Below, one piece after another: positions 44,795-52,354 of a stretch of 52,354 bases of DNA. A model generated the notes under the pieces. The model had not been told where the DNA came from. It ran no database searches and was given only the letters and a program-made list of their open reading frames with translations. The stretch is taken from contig JAAUSF010000025.1 of the NCBI GenBank assembly GCA_012033255.1, positions 1-52,354 on the forward strand. The letters run 5' to 3'. The translations under genes and the position numbers were made by a program. The stretch is from Cyanobacteria bacterium RU_5_0. GTDB lineage: Bacteria; Cyanobacteriota; Cyanobacteriia; Elainellales; Elainellaceae. Within the stretch, counting starts at the first letter, position 1. The number at the start of each line of letters is the position of its first letter.

Positions 44795-45466
44795 AGCACT
44801 AAAGAGTTGAGTAATGTAATTTACACCCTAGAATAACGGGTATCTAGCGTTTGGTCATTTCGCTACCAGAAAATATAGCGAATTTCACCGAACCTCATTG
44901 ATTTTGGAGGTGATTTCTGGCATAGCTTATAGTGGGATATAACTCATAAAATTTCGCCTGAGCCTAGTTCTGCAATTTTTCACAGTTGCTCCAAGCGAGT
45001 GTGTTTTCGCGAACTAACCAGCACTCAGGGATTTGATAATCTGCGTAGGCAGTCCTTAATTTGAGTGGCTGCGGTTACTCTTCGAGAAGCCGCCCGTATC
45101 CGTGACCACTCCAATACAAGCCTAACCATCAGAGCAGCTATAGTGCATAGATTATAGAGAAGGTGCTTTCACGGGGGGCTTTCCTTGAATGAGGGACTAT
45201 GATGCTGAACACAGGGATGGGGCTTCGATCGCCATCCGCTATCCTGGCACCAGGCAGTAATATCCTAGTTGTGCTCATGCCAAAATCCTTATTCGTGGAG
45301 TATTCGTATCGTTAAAGCGATCGTACCGATTGCATGTGTCCAGAGTCGATCGGCTAACTGGAATCAGGGCTGCCACATGATCAGCCCCGACTTCGCTTGC
45401 CGATGAGTAACTTTGGCAAAGAGATCTGGGAACACTTATTCTGTAAGAAAACTTTCTGCATCAGCT
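44795..45466. other. Long leader region of the pil cluster
   Basis: The 672-base gap before the chosen pilB start is unusually long. It contains GCGTAGGCAGTCC and GGCTGCGGTTACTCTTCGAG stretches that look structured, and TATAGT (45138-45143) followed by ATAGATTATAGAG as possible -10 elements. No gene is recognised. It may hold the promoter, an untranslated leader or a small RNA. Confidence 0.4.
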
Positions 45467-47473
45467 ATGGCTAACTCCTCGTCACAGCGACGCGCCCTTG
45501 TCGTCCAACACCACTTTTCTCCCTTCGGCAACAAGCTGGTTCAAGCTGGCATCGTTAGCACCGAACAGATGCAGCAAGCCTTGGTGGAAAGTCGGAAGTC
45601 AGGTAGACCCCTCACCGATGTTCTGGCGACGATCACAGGTCAACAACTTCCACCAGACCTGCTGCGCCAGTATAAGAAACAGCAGCTTTTTGAACTCAAA
45701 ATTCTTTACGGGGTCGAGTCCCTTGATCCGGAAATCAGCCAGATCAACACCAATCAGTTGAGTCAACTCATCGAAACCCTGATTCCCATTGATCTTTGCC
45801 GTCGCTATCGCCTGATTCCCCTCTCCCGCAGCGAATCTGATCTGCCCTTCCTGCTGGTGGCAATGGTAGACCCCGACGACTTAGCGGCACAGGACGATTT
45901 AAACCGAATTCTTCGACCGCAGGGCTTGTCGCTGCAACGGATGGTGATCACGGCAGAAGATTATCAGCGTATCATCTCCCAATATCTGGATGAACAGGTC
46001 GAACGGCAGAAGATGCTGGATTTCCAGGCAAAGGTAGATATCAAGAACGACATTGAAAGTCTTGACTACCTGGAACTGGTAGAAACCGTCGATGATGATG
46101 CGGAATCTAATCTGGATACAGCCCTACAAGATCCAGAAGCTGCGCCGATCGTCGCCCTCGCTAACAAGATCCTGGCTAAAGCGTTGCAGGATGGCATTTC
46201 CGACATTCACATTGAACCTCAAGAAGAATCACTCCGGGTTCGCTTCCGCAAAGACGGCGTACTGCGTCAAGGGTTAGACTCCCTCCCCAAAAAAATTATT
46301 CCCGCTCTGACTGCCCGTTTCAAAATCATGGCGAACCTGGACATTGCCGAACGACGAGTCCCTCAAGACGGACGGATTCGCCGCTTGTTCGACGGTCGCA
46401 AAGTAGACTTCCGGGTAAACACGCTGCCGAGTCGCTATGGTGAAAAAGTCGTACTGCGGATTCTGGACAACTCCGCAACTCAATTAGGCTTAGATAAGCT
46501 GATTACTGAGCCAGAGACTCTGCGAATCGTCAAGGATATGGTGTCCCGTCCCTTTGGTTTGATCCTGGTGACAGGTCCAACAGGATCGGGTAAAACTACG
46601 ACGCTCTATTCGGCTTTGGCGGAACGCAATGATCCAGGAGTCAATATCAGTACAGCAGAAGACCCGATCGAATACTCCCTCCCTGGGTTAACCCAGGTGC
46701 AAGTGATCCGGGAAAAGGGCATGGATTTCGCCTCTATCCTGAGAGCCTTCCTCCGGCAAGACCCCGACGTGATTCTGGTAGGTGAGACGCGAGATCGGGA
46801 AACGGCAAAAACGGCGATCGAAGCCGCCCTCACCGGACACCTCGTATTAACCACCTTGCACACGAATGATGCTGCCAGCGCGATCGCTCGACTCGAAGAA
46901 ATGGGCGTTGAATCCTTCATGGTATCTAGCTCTCTGATTGGCGTTTTAGCTCAGCGTCTTATGCGTCGAGTCTGCTCCGATTGCCGGATTCCCTACAACC
47001 CCACATCAGATGAACTCGCTCGTTTCGGGCTGTCGGCATCCAGAGAAGATGATGTCATCTTCTACAAAGCCAACATGCTTTCTCTCGACGAAGTGAACCA
47101 AGCCCGTGAAGAAAACATCCTCTGTCCAACTTGCAAGGGTGTGGGCTACAAAGGACGGTGCGGGGTCTATGAAGTGATGCGCGTCACCGAACGACTCCAA
47201 GCTCTAATCACCGAAGGCGCACCCACCGAACGGATCAAAGAAGCGGCGGTCGAAGAGGGCATGAAAACCCTACTGGCATACAGCCTCAATCTGGTTCGTC
47301 AAGGCGGAACCACCTTGGAAGAAGTCGAACGGGTCACGTTCACCGATTCTGGCTTGGAATCTGAATTAAAAGCCAAACGCAAAACGTCCCTTACCTGCCG
47401 TTGCTGTAGCGCAGGCTTAAAGCAAGAGTGGCTAGACTGCCCCTACTGTACAACGCCTCGATTCCAAGACTAA
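45467..47473 (+). CDS. pilB: Type IV pilus extension ATPase PilB
   Basis: A 668-residue GspE/PilB-type ATPase that drives pilus assembly. The N-terminal half has the MshEN/GspII-like domain, the ATPase core has Walker A VTGPTGSGKTTT, the Walker B region DPDVILVGETRD, LTGHLVLTTLHTND and the zinc-binding tetracysteine CSDC...CPTC. The C-terminus carries a further cysteine-rich CRCCSAG and CPYC segment typical of cyanobacterial PilB. The ATG at 45467 is used; a TTG at 45413 with no clear ribosome binding site would add 18 residues. pilT and pilC follow in order. Confidence 0.95.
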   Translation: MANSSSQRRALVVQHHFSPFGNKLVQAGIVSTEQMQQALVESRKSGRPLTDVLATITGQQLPPDLLRQYKKQQLFELKILYGVESLDPEISQINTNQLSQLIETLIPIDLCRRYRLIPLSRSESDLPFLLVAMVDPDDLAAQDDLNRILRPQGLSLQRMVITAEDYQRIISQYLDEQVERQKMLDFQAKVDIKNDIESLDYLELVETVDDDAESNLDTALQDPEAAPIVALANKILAKALQDGISDIHIEPQEESLRVRFRKDGVLRQGLDSLPKKIIPALTARFKIMANLDIAERRVPQDGRIRRLFDGRKVDFRVNTLPSRYGEKVVLRILDNSATQLGLDKLITEPETLRIVKDMVSRPFGLILVTGPTGSGKTTTLYSALAERNDPGVNISTAEDPIEYSLPGLTQVQVIREKGMDFASILRAFLRQDPDVILVGETRDRETAKTAIEAALTGHLVLTTLHTNDAASAIARLEEMGVESFMVSSSLIGVLAQRLMRRVCSDCRIPYNPTSDELARFGLSASREDDVIFYKANMLSLDEVNQAREENILCPTCKGVGYKGRCGVYEVMRVTERLQALITEGAPTERIKEAAVEEGMKTLLAYSLNLVRQGGTTLEEVERVTFTDSGLESELKAKRKTSLTCRCCSAGLKQEWLDCPYCTTPRFQD

Positions 47474-47610
47474 ACAATTTTGGATTTTGGATTTACGATT
47501 TTGGATTAAGGCATCAGTGAGACATAAGCAAAACCCTTGCAATCTAAAATCTAAAATCTCTGCTCAAACGTGCAACTTGTTCAAGCGTCATTTACAGGGA
47601 GAAACACGAC

Positions 47611-48726
47611 ATGGAGTTGATGATCGAAGACTTGATGGAACAACTGATCGAGATGGGTGGTTCGGATTTGCACCTGTCCGCAGGCTTACCACCCTACTTC
47701 CGCATCAGTGGTCGTTTGACCCCCATTGGTGACGAGCCAATGACAGCCGATCAGTGTCAACGACTCATCTTCAGTATGCTGAACAACACTCAGCGCAAAA
47801 ACCTGGAACAAACCTGGGAGTTAGATTGCTCCTATGGAGTCAAGGGGTTAGCTCGATTCCGGGTGAATGTATACAAAGACCGAGGAACCTATGCGGCTTG
47901 CTTACGTGCCCTCAGTTCCAAAATTCCCAACTTTGAGAAATTGGGTCTACCGGATGTGGTGCGGGAAATGTCTGAGAAGCCCAGAGGATTGATTCTGGTG
48001 ACGGGGCCGACGGGTTCAGGTAAGACGACAACTCTTGCCGCTATGATTGATTTGATCAACCGCACTCGTGCTGAGCATATTTTGACGGTAGAAGACCCGA
48101 TCGAATTCGTCTATGAACCCATCAAGAGCCTGATCCACCAACGCCAATTGGGTGAAGATACCAAGAGCTTTGCTAATGCCCTGAGAGCGGCTCTCCGGGA
48201 AGATCCTGATATTATCCTCGTGGGTGAAATGCGGGACTTGGAAACTATTTCGCTTGCCATTTCCGCCGCCGAAACAGGTCACTTAGTCTTTGGCACATTG
48301 CACACGAGTTCTGCTGCCCAAACGGTTGACCGGATGATCGACGTGTTCCCCTCCGAACGGCAAACCCAGATTCGGGTGCAATTGTCTAACTCTCTCGTTG
48401 CGGTGTTCAGCCAAACGCTAGTTCCTCGTAAGAATCCTAAGCCAGGTGAGTTCGGTCGGGTGATGGCACAGGAAATTATGATTGTGACTCCGGCGATCGC
48501 CAACCTGATTCGTGAAGGTAAAACCGCTCAGATTTACTCCATGATTCAGACTGGCGGTAAGTTGGGAATGCAAACTCTAGAAAAAGTACTGGCTGACCTT
48601 TACAAAGCAGGCACGATCTCCTTTGAATCGGCAATGTCTAAGACTTCTAAACCTGACGAACTGCAACGTTTGATTGGAGGTGCAGTCCCGCCAACCACCG
48701 CCGGAAGAGCCACTGCCCATCACTAG
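47611..48726 (+). CDS. pilT: Type IV pilus retraction ATPase PilT
   Basis: A 371-residue ATPase that powers pilus retraction and so twitching motility and DNA uptake. It starts MIEDLMEQLIEMGGSDLHLSAG-like (GGSDLHLSAGLPP), has Walker A VTGPTGSGKTTT, Walker B region EDPDIILVGEMRD, GHLVFGTLHTSSAAQTVDR, and the hallmark PilT AIRNLIREGK-type segment (ANLIREGKTAQIYSMIQTG). It is 137 bp after pilB. It lacks the long N-terminus of PilB. ATG 47611 is preceded by GGGAGAAA at a usable distance. Confidence 0.95.
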   Translation: MELMIEDLMEQLIEMGGSDLHLSAGLPPYFRISGRLTPIGDEPMTADQCQRLIFSMLNNTQRKNLEQTWELDCSYGVKGLARFRVNVYKDRGTYAACLRALSSKIPNFEKLGLPDVVREMSEKPRGLILVTGPTGSGKTTTLAAMIDLINRTRAEHILTVEDPIEFVYEPIKSLIHQRQLGEDTKSFANALRAALREDPDIILVGEMRDLETISLAISAAETGHLVFGTLHTSSAAQTVDRMIDVFPSERQTQIRVQLSNSLVAVFSQTLVPRKNPKPGEFGRVMAQEIMIVTPAIANLIREGKTAQIYSMIQTGGKLGMQTLEKVLADLYKAGTISFESAMSKTSKPDELQRLIGGAVPPTTAGRATAHH

Positions 48727-48923
48727 TAGTATGTCAATGTCTACTCATCCACTCCTCCATTGACCCCTCACTCTAACGTTGACAGACTCATGAGGTCGAT
48801 CGGTCTGAATTGGGCTAGGATGAACCGATTTAGTGCGATCGACAGTCCCTATCTTTAAGCCAAAATTCAAGAAACAGAAGGCTGAATCAACCCAGTCTTC
48901 CCTCGTTGCAAAGGGTTTAAGCT

Positions 48924-50174
48924 ATGCCTACCTACGTTGTTCGAGCCAGGGATACCAAAGGAAATCTGAGAAGGGAGAAAATTACTGCCGACACTCCATC
49001 GGAAGCCCGCACCAGTTTACGAGAACGGGGGTTGTTTGTTCAGGAGTTAACTGAAGATCGGGGGCTGATAGAAACACTCAACTCCCTGGATCTGAAGGAA
49101 ATTCAGCATGTACTGACAAGTGTGACGGTCAAAGATAAAGCTGTCTTTTCGCGCCAATTCGCAGTCCTGATCAACGCTGGGGTAGCTATGGTCAGAGGTC
49201 TAGGGATTCTATCTGAGCAGTGTCCCAACCCAAAATTGAAGAAAGCCCTCCAGGAGGTTAGCTCTGACGTACAGCAGGGAACAAACCTCTCAGATTCGAT
49301 GCGAAAACATCCCCACTGCTTCGATAATCTTTATGTCAGCATGGTGCAGGCAGGTGAGATTGGTGGGGTACTCGACGAAGTAATGAACCGTCTGGCAAAG
49401 CTGCTAGAAGATGTGGCTCGGCTCCAGAACCAGATCAAGTCAGCCATGACTTATCCTGTTGCTGTTGGTTTCATCGCCATCACCGTTTTCTTGGGCATGA
49501 CCCTCTTCCTGCTGCCCATCTTTGCAGATATCTTTGAGTCTTTGGATGCTGAGTTACCAGTATTCACAGCCTTCATGATGGGTATTAGTGCATTCCTGCG
49601 GGGGCCTGAACAACTGCCGGGTTTGAATATTCTCGTGATCATCGCTGTAACAGTCGTTCTGGTTTTTGCTTATCGGCAATACTACAAAACCAAGGTTGGG
49701 CGTGAAACGATGGATCGATTGTTCCTGAAAATGCCTCTATTTGGTGATTTGGTTCAAAAGACAGCAACGGCTCGCTTCTGTCGAACGTTTGGTGCGCTGT
49801 CTCGGTCAGGTGTCCCTATTTTGACTGCTCTGGAGATTGTGCGAGATACGGCTGGCAACCAAGTGATTTCAAATGCCATAGATGAGGCACGAAAAGAAGT
49901 TCAGACGGGAGGCATGATCAGTTTGGCGTTGCAACGGGAGAAAGTTTTTCCGATTATGGCAATCCAGATGATCAGTATTGGGGAAGAAACAGGTGAAATC
50001 GATACGATGCTGATGAAGGTTGCCGATTTCTATGAAGACGAGGTAGAGCAAGCTGTTAAAGCCCTCACAAGCATCATGGAGCCGATCATGATTTTGGTGT
50101 TAGGGGGCATGGTGGGATCGATCCTGGTGGCAATGTACCTGCCGATCTTCAGTATTATGGATGCGATTAAGTAG
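48924..50174 (+). CDS. pilC: Type IV pilus inner membrane platform protein PilC
   Basis: A 416-residue GspF-family protein, the inner membrane platform on which PilB and PilT act. The N-terminus (YVVRARDTKGNLRREKITAD) and two repeated halves, each ending in membrane helices (SAMTYPVAVGFIAITVFLGM; EPIMILVLGGMVGSILVAMY), are diagnostic. SRQFAVLINAGVAMVRGLG and CRTFGALSRSGVPILTALEI are the two conserved GspF segments. It follows pilT by 197 bp with AAGGG just upstream of the ATG. Confidence 0.96.
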   Translation: MPTYVVRARDTKGNLRREKITADTPSEARTSLRERGLFVQELTEDRGLIETLNSLDLKEIQHVLTSVTVKDKAVFSRQFAVLINAGVAMVRGLGILSEQCPNPKLKKALQEVSSDVQQGTNLSDSMRKHPHCFDNLYVSMVQAGEIGGVLDEVMNRLAKLLEDVARLQNQIKSAMTYPVAVGFIAITVFLGMTLFLLPIFADIFESLDAELPVFTAFMMGISAFLRGPEQLPGLNILVIIAVTVVLVFAYRQYYKTKVGRETMDRLFLKMPLFGDLVQKTATARFCRTFGALSRSGVPILTALEIVRDTAGNQVISNAIDEARKEVQTGGMISLALQREKVFPIMAIQMISIGEETGEIDTMLMKVADFYEDEVEQAVKALTSIMEPIMILVLGGMVGSILVAMYLPIFSIMDAIK

Positions 50175-50191
50175 GACACGATCGCTGAACT

Positions 50192-50791
50192 ATGACTAAG
50201 CAGGCACACTATGAAGAGGTGTTAGCCGATTGTAGCGATCACATGGGGGCGATCGCTCTTCTCAAGCAATATCGACCCTATCTGGAGATGATTCCCAGTA
50301 TGCGTCGTCCTAATGAGAGCGTGATCACCATTCCCCTGCCTGTGATTCGCAGTCGTGGCTCCGTCTCAGCAAAAACATCTGGTGAATCCAGCATTGCATC
50401 CGGTGAAGTGCTGCGGTTGCCTTGTGATGTGGCGATTTTGATGTGCGATCCTGAATGGAAAATCAAAACGGGTGTAGAGATCTTTGTGTTTATTCATCGC
50501 CCTCATGAAGATTTCTCCGATTTGCTCAGTCGTTGGCGACAAACCCAAGTCTGGCTGGCAAAAGGCTATGAATGGTTGATGCCGAGTCGTCACCAGCATA
50601 TTCTCAGTGAAGGAGCCGAAGACACACGCCCCTTGTTTGTGCTGTTTCCAGGCACTCCAGAACGCATTCGACGCGGTTTACGGGGAGCTTATCTGCCGTT
50701 CATCACTCAAACAATCTATGAGTTGGACGATGAACAAGAGAATTCTTTGGATCACCATTCCTCTGAAATATTAGGTGTAGATGATTTGTAA
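50192..50791 (+). CDS. Conserved hypothetical protein after pilC
   Basis: A 199-residue soluble protein with no signal peptide or membrane helix. It has a Pro/Gly-rich beta part (ESVITIPLPVIRSRGSVS) and an alpha-helical part with DLLSRWRQTQVWLAKGYEW. It starts 17 bp after pilC, so it is probably in the pil transcription unit. No family is recognised. Position suggests a pilus-linked or motility role, as an inference only. Confidence 0.65.
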   Translation: MTKQAHYEEVLADCSDHMGAIALLKQYRPYLEMIPSMRRPNESVITIPLPVIRSRGSVSAKTSGESSIASGEVLRLPCDVAILMCDPEWKIKTGVEIFVFIHRPHEDFSDLLSRWRQTQVWLAKGYEWLMPSRHQHILSEGAEDTRPLFVLFPGTPERIRRGLRGAYLPFITQTIYELDDEQENSLDHHSSEILGVDDL

Positions 50792-50832
50792 ACCGATCGT
50801 TTTGTTTGTTAATAATTAATTGATTGTGGGGG

Positions 50833-52029
50833 ATGAAGCACTATCTTTTTTTCACTCGCCATACCCTTCCTCTACCGAGAGCCGATCTCGTCCAAGTTGT
50901 AAACTGTGCGAATGCAGCCGCCAATTTGGGGTATTCCACTGTACTGACCTACCTAAGAAAAGCCAAAAATGGGTTCAATCCGATCGAATGGCTAGCTCCT
51001 TTTCATCCGAATAATCCAGACGAATCATTGGCAAAATTCTACAATATGCAAGAGAAATTAAAAGTCTCTGCGTTGCCTGTATTCACACTGGATAATCGAT
51101 CGCTCAACAGGTGGTTCAACCCTAGTACAGTAGTGTCAAAATACTATTTCCCAATTCATCTTCGCCCAGTCACTCAACTTGTGCATACGCGAGATTGGAA
51201 TTTTATCAAAGCAGCAATTAAATATGGCATTCCAGCGATTTATGAACATCATCATTATGAGCAAAAACAATTTGAACCAAACATTGTTAATCATCCCCTT
51301 TTCCAAATTGCTGTCACTGTAGCGGACACTGTTAGAGAAGACATGATTCAAAATGGAATGCCATCTGGAAAAGTAATTAAACTGCACAATGGATTCAATC
51401 GATCGTTTCTGATTCGCTATCCTCAACCCGCTAAACTATGGCGCGAAAAACTGTTAGCAAATTGGCGTTCGCATCTAGTTGTTTATTCAGGAGCATTACA
51501 TTCATTTAAGGGCGTAGATTTAATGATGGATGTAGCTAAAGAATTACCCTTTGTGCAATTTGTCTTTGCTGGAGGAGATGCAAATCAGGTCAACGCCTAT
51601 GAGCAATTAGCGGCTGACAAACAGCTTGGAAATGTCAAGTTTTTAGGTTATGTACTGCATGAACAGTTAGCAAGCTTGTTACAGGCTGCTGATATCTTAG
51701 TGCATCCACATTGCTCTGGTATAGCCTCTACGTTCACTTCACCCTTAAAATTTTTTGATTACATGGCATCTGGAACGCCGATCGTTGCCACCGAAATTGC
51801 CCCATTAATGGAATTTAAACCCTTCAATGTTGTTTCAGGCTGGTGTGAACCTGATAATCCAGTGAAGCTAGCCGAATGTATTCAACGAGTCCTTGAAACC
51901 CATCCTAGAAAACTAGAAGGGTACATCAACACGATCGATTTTGTGCAGCAATTTTCCTGGGAAAACCGCATTGAAAAAATTCTCAGCTACGTTGATGAAC
52001 CCCTTAGGCAGCTTGTAAAAATAAGTTGA
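50833..52029 (+). CDS. Glycosyltransferase, family 4-like
   Basis: A 398-residue GT-B glycosyltransferase. The N-terminal half begins HYLFFTRHTLPLPRADLVQV and shows the nucleotide-free acceptor-side fold. The C-terminal half has LVVYSGALHSFKGVDLMMDV, FVFAGGD, VKFLGYVLHEQLASLLQAAD and the sugar-nucleotide-binding segment SPLKFFDYMASGTPIVATE, matching GT4. ATG 50833 has GTGGGGG upstream; a TTG at 50824 is less likely. The acceptor and donor sugar are unknown. It is 41 bp after the previous gene on the same strand, so possibly co-transcribed. Confidence 0.88.
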   Translation: MKHYLFFTRHTLPLPRADLVQVVNCANAAANLGYSTVLTYLRKAKNGFNPIEWLAPFHPNNPDESLAKFYNMQEKLKVSALPVFTLDNRSLNRWFNPSTVVSKYYFPIHLRPVTQLVHTRDWNFIKAAIKYGIPAIYEHHHYEQKQFEPNIVNHPLFQIAVTVADTVREDMIQNGMPSGKVIKLHNGFNRSFLIRYPQPAKLWREKLLANWRSHLVVYSGALHSFKGVDLMMDVAKELPFVQFVFAGGDANQVNAYEQLAADKQLGNVKFLGYVLHEQLASLLQAADILVHPHCSGIASTFTSPLKFFDYMASGTPIVATEIAPLMEFKPFNVVSGWCEPDNPVKLAECIQRVLETHPRKLEGYINTIDFVQQFSWENRIEKILSYVDEPLRQLVKIS

Positions 52030-52354
52030 GCATCTTTAGAACAAGCATTTATGCTCTTAGTAAGTAGTCAGACAGAGTTAATTACACATTTTGTGGGATA
52101 GGCATCTTGCCCGTTCGGGCGGGTGAGACACCCACCTCACAATTAATTAGGTTCACCTACCTAGCAGCATTGGGATTCGGATGGCTATAGCAGCCCTAAA
52201 TCATTTGTAAGAAGGGGGTGGAGGGGGTGTTACCCGACACGCGGTTAGATCAGGGGTGCGTCATCAGGTTTGAGCCGGGAGGCTGATGGGTCTACGGTGT
52301 ACTAAAACTTGTCGAGGCACGATGACATTTTAATTGGCGAATCACCTCCGCGTT
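52030..52354. other. Terminal intergenic region with one repeat
   Basis: The 325-base end of the window holds the second family-3 element (52064-52160), a G-rich stretch GGGGGTGGAGGGGGTG and no recognisable intact gene. An open minus-strand frame of 20 codons from the window edge to a stop at 52292 is too short to judge. Confidence 0.5.
52064..52160. mobile_element. MITE-like repeat, family 3, copy 2
   Basis: A 97-bp copy of the element at 5301-5405, starting GTAGTCAGACAGAGTTAATT and ending TAGGTTCACCTAC. It differs by small deletions in the middle. The two copies are about 47 kb apart. Confidence 0.8.

Noticed and set aside
52292..52354. Minus-strand open frame running off the window end
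   Set aside because: Only 20 codons are visible and no family can be recognised, so it is not called as a partial gene.
1..52354. tRNA, rRNA or known small RNA genes
   Set aside because: Intergenic regions were scanned for GTTCGA-type T-arm and cloverleaf patterns and for known cyanobacterial RNA motifs; nothing convincing was found. A covariance-model search would be needed to exclude them.

Overview
The window is chromosomal DNA from a cyanobacterium, most likely filamentous and Leptolyngbya-like. The HIP1-type octamer GCGATCGC and its core CGATCG recur throughout. The window also carries a one-helix high-light-inducible protein, a DUF1997 protein, pentapeptide-repeat proteins, a Zur-type Fur regulator, a kinase-FHA protein and the pilB-pilT-pilC cluster in its usual cyanobacterial order. 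Heptanucleotide tandem repeats and small inverted-repeat elements in the intergenic spaces also fit this group. No rRNA, tRNA or CRISPR array was recognised.

Layout. 0-8 kb holds a lipoprotein, a secreted seven-bladed propeller protein, a Ser/Thr kinase with an FHA domain and membrane tail, a pentapeptide protein, a CHASE4-type histidine kinase and a Zur-like repressor. 8-14 kb has a minus-strand run of two FHA proteins and a cysteine desulfurase, then 6-phosphogluconolactonase and a J-domain/pentapeptide fusion. 14-31 kb is mostly housekeeping: ureidoglycolate lyase, an esterase, HisC, methylmalonate-semialdehyde dehydrogenase, HLIP, a roadblock protein, Usp, Pgk, a thioredoxin-like protein, a Zn/Mn-type ABC transporter (ATPase and permease only), an AMIN-amidase, a CysQ-like phosphatase, an NmrA-like SDR, DUF1997 and an aldo/keto reductase. 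31-33 kb has a secreted TPR protein and a small secreted four-cysteine protein.

33.4-39.5 kb is the accessory part. It holds a winged-helix methyltransferase, the remnant of an SfnB/DszC-type flavin monooxygenase, an MFS transporter, an FAD monooxygenase, a GNAT acetyltransferase overlapping it by 4 bp, and a catalytic-barrel-only homologue of 2-isopropylmalate synthase with altered signature residues. This is the best candidate in the window for an undescribed small-molecule pathway, although two of its members look damaged or truncated.

39.6-44.8 kb has a short S13 peptidase, a CesT-like protein, a broken HicA toxin gene, a large secreted pentapeptide/helix-hairpin-helix membrane protein whose signal peptide has no standard start codon, and an unknown conserved protein. 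44.8-52 kb is the type IV pilus motor cluster pilB-pilT-pilC, followed by an unknown protein and a glycosyltransferase.

At least three families of roughly 95-105 bp inverted-repeat elements (MITE-like) are present in two or three copies each. Two further single-copy candidates with clear terminal inverted repeats were also seen. All assignments come from reading the sequence; no database search was run.
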